Below, piece after piece: positions 1-5,117 of a stretch of DNA of 5,732 bases. Below the pieces are notes generated by a model that saw only the letters and a program-made list of their open reading frames with translations, was not told the origin of the DNA and did no database searches. The DNA is from an uncultured Clostridia bacterium (GTDB lineage: Bacteria; Bacillota; Clostridia; Oscillospirales; Acutalibacteraceae): positions 1 to 5,732 of the forward strand of contig CAJOQU010000034.1 in the NCBI GenBank assembly GCA_905236975.1, in the 5' to 3' direction. Within the stretch, counting starts at the first letter, position 1, and each line of letters starts with the position of its first letter. The position numbers and the translations under genes were made by a program.

Positions 1-112
1 CGGCAACGAGCGCAGCGAGGCGATAGGCGCGGGCAGCGCCGGGACAAAATCCCTTCGGGCGGGCCAAAAAAAGGAGTATCGACCTTTCGGGCGGGCTCGA
101 TAAGGAAGTAAT
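1..112. repeat. GC-rich palindromic repeat block (partial, REP-like)
   Basis: This stretch is a chain of short inverted repeats and duplications unlike the neighbouring DNA. The stems seen are GGCGC/GCGCC (26-30 with 36-40), GGGA/TCCC (41-44 with 50-53) and TATCGA/TCGATA (77-82 with 97-102). The 11-mer TTCGGGCGGGC occurs twice, at 54-64 and 86-96, with a 32-nt period. The block continues past the left edge. It lies inside the minus-strand MarR-like reading frame and replaces the part where the rest of the winged helix should be. I read it as a dispersed repeat element, but copy number elsewhere cannot be seen from this window, and I do not recognise a named family. Confidence 0.5.
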
Positions 113-242
113 CCGAAAACAAGATTAAGACTTCAATTTCTGTCCGTTTCAAGTCATACTTTTCCCGCAGGGTCTTCACATAGTTCTCAAGAATTTGTTT
201 GAATTGTCCGCCCCTTAACATGGCTTCGACCTGTCGTTCCAT
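1..242 (-). pseudogene. MarR-like regulator N-terminus, interrupted by repeat
   Basis: A minus-strand frame starts at ATG 242-240 with a good Shine-Dalgarno (AGGGG, plus-strand 250-254, 7-nt spacing) and stays open through the left edge (80 codons seen). Residues 1 to about 43 read like the N-terminal helices of a small clostridial MarR-type winged-helix regulator, with the segment YDLKRTEIEVLILF resembling the helix before the HTH. From about residue 44 the frame runs into the GC-rich repeat block and becomes low-complexity (PPEGILSRRCPRLSPRCARC), with no recognition helix or wing. MarR proteins usually have about 140-150 residues, so the DNA-binding core is missing or displaced. I infer a truncated or fused remnant. 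A functional short protein cannot be excluded. The family call rests on a short segment and is tentative. Confidence 0.45.
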
Positions 243-307
243 TCTTTTACCCCTTTTCAGACCGTATCAGGCGGTTTTCTTTGCCTTGCATAATCGACAT
301 TTATGAC

Positions 308-333
308 AAAATAGTTTGTTTTTAAACTATTTT
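308..333. promoter_or_regulatory. 26-bp inverted repeat, candidate MarR-type operator
   Basis: AAAATAGTTT (308-317) and AAACTATTTT (324-333) are perfect 10-bp inverted arms around a 6-nt T-rich spacer. AT-rich palindromes of this size are typical binding sites for MarR-family dimers, which usually repress their own gene. It lies 66 nt upstream of the MarR-like start codon at 242, within reach of a promoter for that frame, although I could not identify convincing -35 and -10 hexamers. It also lies 8 nt from the terminator of the neighbouring operon, so a structural role in transcript ending is an alternative. The repeat is seen directly; the operator role is inference. Confidence 0.4.
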
Positions 334-340
334 ATGATCA

Positions 341-372
341 TAAAAGCACCACTCGTGTGAGTGGTGCTTTTA
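341..372 (-). terminator. Intrinsic terminator of the rrf2-YCII-HdeD operon
   Basis: A perfect 14-bp stem (341-354 with 359-372) closes a 4-nt loop. The stem core is GCACCACTC/GAGTGGTGC, flanked by A and T runs, so it can work in either direction. It lies 28 nt beyond the stop codon of the HdeD-like gene at 401 and is the natural end of that minus-strand operon. It also insulates the operon from the MarR-like frame further along the same strand. Confidence 0.85.
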
Positions 373-400
373 CAGCTCACACATGTTCGGGATGAAAGGA

Positions 401-955
401 TTACTCTTCCGGCGTAGTAGCCAGCGTAATCATGTTGGCGCCGGCACTGATGATACCGAGACCGATAAAGACGCCGATGATCGATGCCATGATAACCGGC
501 TTAAACAGGCACAAAACGCCGAATACGCAGGCCAAAAGCCCGATGCAAAGCGGGATATACCAATGCGTTCCCAGCATTTTGGTATCCCAATTCTTATGCA
601 GACGGCGGATTTTCCACGCACGGGCAATGGCAAAGATCCCGTGGAACAAAAGCCAAATTGCAATATTATATACGATAAAGATGTCCACGCTCAACTGAAG
701 TACCAGGCTGTTCAAAATAAAGAGGCCGAATACGGCGGACAAGATCGCGCCGGCAAGCATCCACCCGTCTGCGAGTCCGTTTTTCTTCTCCTGCCACCAG
801 TTGATAAAACGACCTACTGCATCAAACACCATGGACAAACCGACAACATAACCGAGCGCCAGAGAAGTCGATACCGGTGTGAACAGGCAGGATACACCTG
901 CGATGATCATAAGGATGCCAAAAATAACCGAAAATACTTTTGCTGCTTTTTTCAT
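401..955 (-). CDS. HdeD/DUF308 family membrane protein
   Basis: The 184-residue product is an integral membrane protein with about six hydrophobic segments (roughly residues 7-25, 33-52, 63-82, 91-112, 131-151 and 155-176). A basic, Trp-containing loop (ARAWKIRRLHKNW, about 111-123) separates segments four and five. Length, segment number and the two-halves layout with GxxxIxxG-like helices match the HdeD/DUF308 family, named after an E. coli acid-stress membrane protein; the biochemical role of the family is not established. I start at the ATG at 955-953 because an AGAGGAG site (plus-strand 963-969) sits 7 nt upstream. A longer frame from 1003 would overlap the preceding gene and lacks such a site. 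It is the last gene of the operon, 34 nt after the YCII-like gene. A link to membrane or acid stress is inference. Confidence 0.85.
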   Translation of the reverse strand: MKKAAKVFSVIFGILMIIAGVSCLFTPVSTSLALGYVVGLSMVFDAVGRFINWWQEKKNGLADGWMLAGAILSAVFGLFILNSLVLQLSVDIFIVYNIAIWLLFHGIFAIARAWKIRRLHKNWDTKMLGTHWYIPLCIGLLACVFGVLCLFKPVIMASIIGVFIGLGIISAGANMITLATTPEE

Positions 956-989
956 TGTAATTCTCCTCTGATAAGTATATGTATAATGT

Positions 990-1571
990 TTATTTAAACT
1001 CACCGAATTTCGGATCCCACTGGATCACCTGATAGCTGGCTCCCAGCTCTTTGACATAAGGATCTTCCTTCATGATCGATTCTGCCTCTTCTGCGGTGGA
1101 AACGGAAAGGATCGACAAGCCTGCCGAAGGATCGTTCTCATAGGTCCCGGCGGCACGAAGCTTTTTCTCACTGAGCAACTTCTGTAAATAAGCCTCACGC
1201 GCATCCTTGCAAGCAGTGACATCGGTATTTTCCTTCAACTCATAGGTTGCACGGAAATATTTGGTGCCTTCGGCATCGGCAGACTCCGGCTTCAACATGC
1301 TTCCGACCTGAACATCCCAAAGATTTGCCGTTGAGGACGCAACAAGCCCGTGAATGGAATAGGGGTCGCCCGCCACCAGCTTATCCAGCTCTTCACGGTC
1401 TGTGACCTTGAAAACAAGCTGTGCGCTGCGCACCGGCGTTCCGACGCCGGGACCGGAGATTTGCAGTTTTTCTTCTTTCAAGAGCTTCTTCAGATACTTG
1501 ACATGTGCGTGCAGAAAAATTGCCCATCCGACGATCTTCGTGTGTGTGAATGTAACTACATAGTACTTCAT
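990..1571 (-). CDS. Tandem YCII-like (YciI family) domain protein
   Basis: The 193-residue protein appears to contain two copies of a YCII-like ferredoxin-fold domain, at about residues 1-90 and 104-190. Each copy shows the family pattern: an opening beta strand (KYYVVTFTHT and KYFRATYELK), a helix of type YLKKLLKEEKL or YLQKLLSEKKL followed by a strand and AG or SG, a second helix rich in Glu, and a DPY motif (D69-P70-Y71 and D170-P171-Y172) before the final strand. YCII proteins normally have about 95 residues and dimerise into an alpha/beta barrel, so this fusion may form the barrel within one chain. His21 and His23 in the first copy may correspond to the family's putative active-site His; the second copy lacks them. 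Substrate is unknown. The start at 1571 has GGAGG 7 nt upstream. It lies 23 nt after rrf2 and 34 nt before the HdeD-like gene. Confidence 0.8.
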   Translation of the reverse strand: MKYYVVTFTHTKIVGWAIFLHAHVKYLKKLLKEEKLQISGPGVGTPVRSAQLVFKVTDREELDKLVAGDPYSIHGLVASSTANLWDVQVGSMLKPESADAEGTKYFRATYELKENTDVTACKDAREAYLQKLLSEKKLRAAGTYENDPSAGLSILSVSTAEEAESIMKEDPYVKELGASYQVIQWDPKFGEFK

Positions 1572-1594
1572 GGGAATACCTCCAAAATAATATT

Positions 1595-2071
1595 TTATTT
1601 TTTTGATTCGTTCATCAGTGCCTCGAAATCAACCGTTCCGTTTTGATAATGTTCCTTGCTGGCAAGCTCTGAGATCGTGAGCTTACGAAGTTCATCACAA
1701 AAAGCCGCGTTAGCCCGCTCGAACACAGATACAACCCTTTCTTCTTCCTTGGCAAACTCCTTGCCATATACAAAAATTCTATGCCCGATGCCGGACCGCT
1801 TCAAATCACACTTTTCACCTTCCAGCGCGGAGTAAACATCAAAAATGCTTATCTCCTCGATAGAGCGGGCAAGCTGGAATCCGCCGTCTTTTCCCGGGCT
1901 TGAAGTGATGATGCCGGCGAGGACGAGCTTTCGCAGGATCTTTTTGAGATAGGAATCGGAAACAGACAAGATGGCGCTCAATTGTGTGCTTCGCAAGGGG
2001 CGATGATCTTTCTCAAGCGAGAGGATCAACACAACATTGATGCCTTGCTCTACACATCGGTTGACAACCAT
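1595..2071 (-). CDS. Rrf2-family transcriptional regulator
   Basis: The 158-residue protein has the Rrf2 layout. An N-terminal helix (residues 8-20) is followed by a winged HTH, with LRSTQLSAILSVSDSYLKKI (26-45) containing the recognition helix, and a wing marked by GKDGGFQLAR (60-69), the Rrf2 GGF/GGY signature. A dimerisation helix is likely at about 103-130. Rrf2 members such as IscR or NsrR carry three clustered Cys near residues 90-110 for an Fe-S cluster. Here only Cys6, Cys88 and Cys125 occur, so a standard cluster is unlikely, as in cluster-free members such as CymR. The start at 2071 has an AAAGGGGA Shine-Dalgarno about 8 nt upstream. It is the first gene of a three-gene operon and probably controls it, including itself; the ligand or signal is unknown. 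Confidence 0.88.
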   Translation of the reverse strand: MVVNRCVEQGINVVLILSLEKDHRPLRSTQLSAILSVSDSYLKKILRKLVLAGIITSSPGKDGGFQLARSIEEISIFDVYSALEGEKCDLKRSGIGHRIFVYGKEFAKEEERVVSVFERANAAFCDELRKLTISELASKEHYQNGTVDFEALMNESKK

Positions 2072-2100
2072 TTTCGATTTCCCCTTTCTTTATCGTGGAT

Positions 2101-2129
2101 ATTATACATCCATGGATATGAAATGTCAA
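2101..2129 (-). promoter_or_regulatory. Consensus sigma-A promoter of the rrf2 operon
   Basis: On the minus strand TTGACA (plus positions 2124-2129) and TATAAT (2101-2106) are both perfect hexamers separated by exactly 17 nt. The rrf2 start codon lies about 30 nt downstream of the -10 box. The spacer contains a perfect 10-bp palindrome, ATCCATGGAT (2108-2117). A promoter this strong is likely held in check by a repressor. Binding of the Rrf2 product to the spacer palindrome is a reasonable inference that the sequence does not prove. Confidence 0.85.
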
Positions 2130-2202
2130 TAGGTTTTTCCAATTTTTTCACAAAAGTTTTCGGCTCTTAACACGATTGGGTTAGGTTTACATGGAATCCG
2201 AC

Positions 2203-2219
2203 TGTAAATATTCTTGACA
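2203..2219 (+). promoter_or_regulatory. GlnR/TnrA-like box overlapping the glmS -35
   Basis: TGTAAATATTCTTGACA fits the GlnR/TnrA consensus TGTNA-N7-TNACA at every specified base. Its right half is the -35 hexamer, so the TNACA part is expected anyway and the informative part is only TGTNA at the right distance. GlmS consumes glutamine, which makes nitrogen-linked control plausible. Whether this organism has a GlnR or TnrA protein cannot be seen here. Confidence 0.25.
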
Positions 2220-2242
2220 TTTTATCGAATTTCGCTTACAAT
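2214..2242 (+). promoter_or_regulatory. Sigma-A promoter of glmS
   Basis: TTGACA (2214-2219) is a perfect -35 box, and TACAAT (2237-2242) matches the -10 consensus at five of six positions, with a 17-nt spacer. Transcription should start near 2249, giving a leader of roughly 325 nt before the glmS ATG. The leader includes the complete ribozyme. Confidence 0.85.
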
Positions 2243-2247
2243 ATAGT

Positions 2248-2290
2248 AACGGAGCATATGCCATCAAATACGAAAGAAAGGAACTCCGTT
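2248..2290 (+). other. 7-bp stem at the 5' end of the glmS transcript
   Basis: AACGGAG (2248-2254) and CTCCGTT (2284-2290) are perfectly complementary. They enclose a 29-nt purine-rich loop that contains an ATG at 2258. The left arm sits at or next to the predicted transcription start, so the stem would close the extreme 5' end of the RNA just before the ribozyme cleavage site. It may protect the 5' end or keep upstream RNA from disturbing ribozyme folding; either role is inference. Confidence 0.45.
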
Positions 2291-2295
2291 TTATT

Positions 2296-2440
2296 GTCAA
2301 ACAAGCGCCGGGACCGTACAGTTGGCATAGCGGTTGACGAGGATGGGGAGCATCGAAATTTTCGGCGGATGTCCCACGGCAGGCATGTCGTAAACGAGTG
2401 CTTAAAACCCGAAAGTAATTTCGGAACAAAGGCGCATCGC
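2296..2440 (+). ncRNA. glmS ribozyme/riboswitch
   Basis: This self-cleaving RNA uses glucosamine-6-phosphate as cofactor, so high product levels cut the glmS mRNA and lead to its decay. The conserved core is directly recognisable: AGCGCC at 2304-2309 with cleavage expected between A2304 and G2305, then GTTGACGAGG (2333-2342), ATCGA (2352-2356), the TTCGGCGGATG block (2361-2371), TCCC-ACGGC (2372-2380) and AACAAAG (2425-2431). Supporting pairings are ACCG/CGGT (2313-2316 with 2331-2334, the P1 position but short here), TGGGG/TCCCA (2344-2348 with 2372-2376, one wobble), and a P4-like hairpin CCGAAA/TTTCGG (2409-2414 with 2419-2424). It lies between the glmS promoter and the glmS gene, as expected. 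Outer limits are approximate. Confidence 0.95.
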
Positions 2441-2472
2441 TATGTCAAAAACATAACTAATATTGTACGGGA

Positions 2473-2540
2473 ACGCCTGGCAAAGACGGTTAAAACCGCC
2501 TTTTTTGGCGTGCGTTTTTTGCGCGCTGTTTTTGCTTTTT
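2473..2540 (+). terminator. Terminator-like hairpins between ribozyme and glmS
   Basis: Several alternative stems followed by T-rich runs fill this part of the leader. CGGTT/AACCG (2487-2491 with 2494-2498) is followed by CC and six Ts. ACGCC/GGCGT (2473-2477 with 2507-2511) encloses it. GCGTGC/GCGCGC (2508-2513 with 2521-2526, one G-T pair) is followed by TGTTTTTGCTTTTT, the most terminator-like of the set. The second and third share bases and exclude each other. This could be an attenuator reducing read-through into glmS, or simply ribozyme-distal leader structure; termination is not shown by sequence alone. Confidence 0.4.
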
Positions 2541-2542
2541 AG

Positions 2543-2564
2543 CCTTTCCGTACATTCGGAAAGG
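2543..2564 (+). promoter_or_regulatory. glmS: Hairpin burying the glmS Shine-Dalgarno
   Basis: CCTTTCCG (2543-2550) and CGGAAAGG (2557-2564) form a perfect 8-bp stem with a 6-nt loop. The right arm contains the only plausible Shine-Dalgarno for glmS (GGAAAGG, 2558-2564), 10 nt before the ATG at 2575. Folding would therefore block ribosome binding. The T-rich stretch TGTTATTTTT after it also gives the hairpin a terminator-like look. An upstream segment, TGTACGGGAA (2464-2473), can pair with TTTCCGTACA (2545-2554) over 10 bp including one G-U, which would dissolve the hairpin and free the site. Confidence 0.55.
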
Positions 2565-2574
2565 TGTTATTTTT

Positions 2575-4401
2575 ATGTGCGGAATTGTTGGATTTACAGG
2601 AACCACCCCCGCGGCGGGCTTTTTGCTTGACGGGCTGGAAAAATTGGAATATCGCGGGTATGACTCGGCGGGCATTGCCGTGGCTGAAAACGGGCGTTTT
2701 CAAATTGAAAAAACCGTAGAACGCATTAAAAATTTGCAAAACAAAACCAATGACGGCGGCACCGTACCCGGCAACATCGGCATTGGCCACACCCGTTGGG
2801 CAACCCACGGCGTACCGTCGATTGCCAATGCCCACCCCCATGTAAGCGGCAACGAAAAATTCGCCGTGGTACACAACGGCATTATTGAAAACTACATGGC
2901 ACTGCGCGAAGAATTGATAGCCGACGGCGTTTGCTTTGCCAGCGAAACCGATACCGAGGTCATTCCCCATTTGCTTGCCAAGTATGACAACGGCGACTTT
3001 TTTGAAGCGGTGGCCAAAACCGTGGAACGGTTAGAGGGATCGTATGCCCTTGGTATTTTATGCAGCGACGCGCCGGATACCCTGATCGCCGTTCGCAAAT
3101 TCAGCCCGCTGATCATCGGTCTGTCAGAAAATGCGAATTTCATTGCGTCGGACGTAACGGCATTGGTTTCTCACACCAAGGATATTTTATATATTGAAGA
3201 CGGCGAAATCGCCGTTCTGACGCCGTCAGGCGTATCCCTTTACGACAAGAACAAAAATGAGATTTCCCGTGCAACATCGGTCATCAACTGGGATGTTGAA
3301 GCGGCCGAAAAAGGCGGTTTTAACCACTTCATGATGAAGGAGATCAACGAACAACCGAACGCTGTTCGGCAAACAATAGAAAGCCGTTTGCACGGCCGCG
3401 ACATTGTTTTTGAAGACATGAAGTTGGACGAGGAAAAGCTCAAAACCATCCGCCGGATCGACATCATTGCCTGCGGATCGGCCTATCATGCCGGCATGGT
3501 GGGCAAATATGTGTTTGAAGAGCTTTTACGCATTCCCACCAACGTTGACCTTGCCAGCGAATACCGTTACCGCAATCCCATCACCGATGAGCATACCTTA
3601 ACGATCATCATCAGCCAGTCGGGCGAAACGGCTGATACGCTGGCCGCCTTGAAAGAGGCCAAGGCGCGTGGCTCACATGTGCTTTCCATTGTGAATGTGG
3701 TGGGCAGTTCCATTGCCAAAGCGTCGGACGATGTGCTCTACACCTGGGCAGGGCCCGAAATCGCGGTGGCGACCACCAAGGGGTATTCCACTCAACTTTC
3801 GGTTTTGTACCTTCTTGCCATTTGGGGCGCAAGATTGCTGCACTCGGCGGACGAACAGCGCCTTGAAGACATCTTCGATGATCTTTGCCGCCTGCCCGAG
3901 TTGATGGAGCAACTCTTGCAAAATGAAGAACAGATTCGCTTGCTTGCCAAACGCTGCGGTGACCCGTCTTCCCTTTTCTTTATTGGGCGGAATATCGATT
4001 ACGCCGTATCGCTGGAGGCCTCGCTCAAGCTGAAAGAGATTTCTTACATTCATTCCGAGGCTTATGCCGCGGGCGAGCTCAAACACGGCACGATTTCACT
4101 GATCGAACAAGGGCGTATTGTGTTGGCGCTTGCCTGCAATGAGGATCTGTTTGAAAAACTGCTCAGCAATGTCAAAGAAGTCAAGGCGCGGGGCGCGTAT
4201 GTGATCGCCTGTGCGACCGAAGGCCACACCGAGATTGCCAAAGAAGCCGAAGAGGTGCTGTATATTCCCAAGGTTGACCCGCTGCTTTCGGCATCGTTAG
4301 AGGTCATCCCCTTCCAAATTTATGCGTATTATGTTGCCCTTTACAAGGGTTGCGACATTGACAAACCGCGCAACCTTGCCAAATCGGTAACCGTGGAATA
4401 A
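2575..4401 (+). CDS. glmS: Glucosamine-6-phosphate synthase (isomerizing)
   Basis: This cytosolic enzyme makes glucosamine-6-phosphate from fructose-6-phosphate and glutamine, the first committed step toward UDP-GlcNAc, peptidoglycan and other amino sugars. The 608 residues match the usual length (about 600-610). The glutaminase domain (about 2-220) begins MCGIVGFTG, so Cys2 becomes the N-terminal nucleophile. HTRWATHG (72-79), the oxyanion residues N101-G102 and the SETDTE segment (123-128) are all present. The isomerase half has two SIS domains: the first with IIACGSAYHAG (297-307) and SQSGETADT (347-355), the second starting near 460 with YAAGELKHG (497-505). Catalytic residues E488, H504 and K603 are present, and the C-terminus is the classic LAKSVTVE. 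It appears intact. Expression is governed by the upstream ribozyme. The Shine-Dalgarno is GGAAAGG. Confidence 0.98.
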   Translation: MCGIVGFTGTTPAAGFLLDGLEKLEYRGYDSAGIAVAENGRFQIEKTVERIKNLQNKTNDGGTVPGNIGIGHTRWATHGVPSIANAHPHVSGNEKFAVVHNGIIENYMALREELIADGVCFASETDTEVIPHLLAKYDNGDFFEAVAKTVERLEGSYALGILCSDAPDTLIAVRKFSPLIIGLSENANFIASDVTALVSHTKDILYIEDGEIAVLTPSGVSLYDKNKNEISRATSVINWDVEAAEKGGFNHFMMKEINEQPNAVRQTIESRLHGRDIVFEDMKLDEEKLKTIRRIDIIACGSAYHAGMVGKYVFEELLRIPTNVDLASEYRYRNPITDEHTLTIIISQSGETADTLAALKEAKARGSHVLSIVNVVGSSIAKASDDVLYTWAGPEIAVATTKGYSTQLSVLYLLAIWGARLLHSADEQRLEDIFDDLCRLPELMEQLLQNEEQIRLLAKRCGDPSSLFFIGRNIDYAVSLEASLKLKEISYIHSEAYAAGELKHGTISLIEQGRIVLALACNEDLFEKLLSNVKEVKARGAYVIACATEGHTEIAKEAEEVLYIPKVDPLLSASLEVIPFQIYAYYVALYKGCDIDKPRNLAKSVTVE

Positions 4402-4433
4402 CATAAGAACAAATTGCTTTCATTTTTACAAAA

Positions 4434-4467
4434 TAACGCCGCAAACAACGGGATGTTTGCGGCGTTA
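4434..4467. terminator. Shared convergent terminator (glmS / rluA-like gene)
   Basis: TAACGCCGCAAAC (4434-4446) and its exact complement (4455-4467) form a perfect 13-bp stem with an 8-nt loop. It lies 32 nt after the glmS stop and 6 nt from the end of the opposing pseudouridine synthase gene. On the minus strand the stem is followed by TTTTG and on the plus strand by a weaker T content, so it should be more efficient for the minus-strand operon while serving both. Confidence 0.85.
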
Positions 4468-4473
4468 GTCTAT

Positions 4474-5115
4474 TTAAGCTTGATAATAACGTTGTATGAT
4501 ATTTTTCGGCGGTGCGGTGAAGGAACAAAGCTCCCCGCTTTCAGGGTGGCAAAAAGCCAGTCGATGCGACCATAGGCCGATTTGGTGAAAGTCGTCACAC
4601 GCACCATATTTTCGATCGCCCGCAAGCGGCAGACCGCGGTGAGAAAACTGTACCCGAATTTGGTGTGTGCGCCCGGTAAACAGCCGCACCGAAAAAAGTG
4701 AAAGCGCTTCCCCGTTCTCCTGCACGGTCGTCAGCAATCGGTATGCAAGCCGCGCTTGTTTTACACCCTTGCGCGGCCGAGCAACCACATAGCTTTTGTT
4801 TTTGGTACTGTCTTTAAACAGCAGGTCTTCCCACGTTCCCTCGTTTTGATCGGGGTGAGAGTGGGTCAAAACCAAATATTCCTTTTCAAAACGGTGCGTT
4901 GCGATCTGGCGGCTAAGCTCAGCCGCCGCATCCGGCGTTTTGGCATAAACCATAACGCCGCCGGTCTCGCGATCCAGGCGATGCACCGGGTAAACCTTGT
5001 CACCGGTGTGTTCCGACAGCAGGCTCACCATGTTCGCCTTGGCGTCGGCTTGAGAAAGCACGCCCACAGGTTTGACGCAGACAAGAATCGATGCGTCTTC
5101 AAACAAAATCTCCAC
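4474..5115 (-). CDS. RluA-family pseudouridine synthase
   Basis: The enzyme isomerises uridine to pseudouridine in RNA (rRNA or tRNA; the target cannot be told here). From the GTG at 5115 it has 213 residues. It contains the HRLDRETGGVMVYAKT motif with the catalytic Asp (residue 48), and RTHQIRVQ (about 149-156) followed by GDRKYG, both hallmarks of the RluA family. There is no N-terminal S4 domain, so it is the compact catalytic-domain form common in clostridia. No ATG start exists. I prefer GTG 5115-5113 because it yields (M)EILFEDASILVCVKP, a typical family N-terminus, and lies 2 nt after the rnfB stop, suggesting translational coupling. A TTG at 5124-5122, overlapping rnfB and adding three residues, is the alternative. 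Neither has a strong Shine-Dalgarno. Confidence 0.9.
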   Translation of the reverse strand: MEILFEDASILVCVKPVGVLSQADAKANMVSLLSEHTGDKVYPVHRLDRETGGVMVYAKTPDAAAELSRQIATHRFEKEYLVLTHSHPDQNEGTWEDLLFKDSTKNKSYVVARPRKGVKQARLAYRLLTTVQENGEALSLFSVRLFTGRTHQIRVQFSHRGLPLAGDRKYGACDDFHQIGLWSHRLAFCHPESGELCSFTAPPKNIIQRYYQA

Positions 5116-5117
5116 AA

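Noticed and set aside
1..112. CRISPR-like array
   Set aside because: Only one short duplicated 11-mer at 32-nt spacing, with no regular repeat-spacer pattern.
383..997. Long plus-strand open frame (204 codons) opposite the HdeD-like gene
   Set aside because: It is low in hydrophobic structure, has no family resemblance and no ribosome site, and lies antisense to a gene with clear TM segments and Shine-Dalgarno.
2186..2208. Imperfect inverted repeat TTTAC/GTAAA upstream of the glmS promoter
   Set aside because: Only 5-bp arms with a 13-nt gap in AT-rich DNA; too weak to call an operator.
2187..2429. Minus-strand frame of 80 codons across the glmS promoter and ribozyme
   Set aside because: The conserved RNA sequence explains this region, and no ribosome site or family match is seen.
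2258..2542. Plus-strand frame of 94 codons starting in the glmS leader, with GGAG just upstream
   Set aside because: It runs straight through the ribozyme core and terminator-like hairpins, the protein is unrecognisable, and the GGAG is only 3 nt from the ATG and is in the 5' stem.
2539..2970. Minus-strand frame of 143 codons opposite the start of glmS
   Set aside because: It is a shadow of the strongly coding glmS frame and has no recognisable features.
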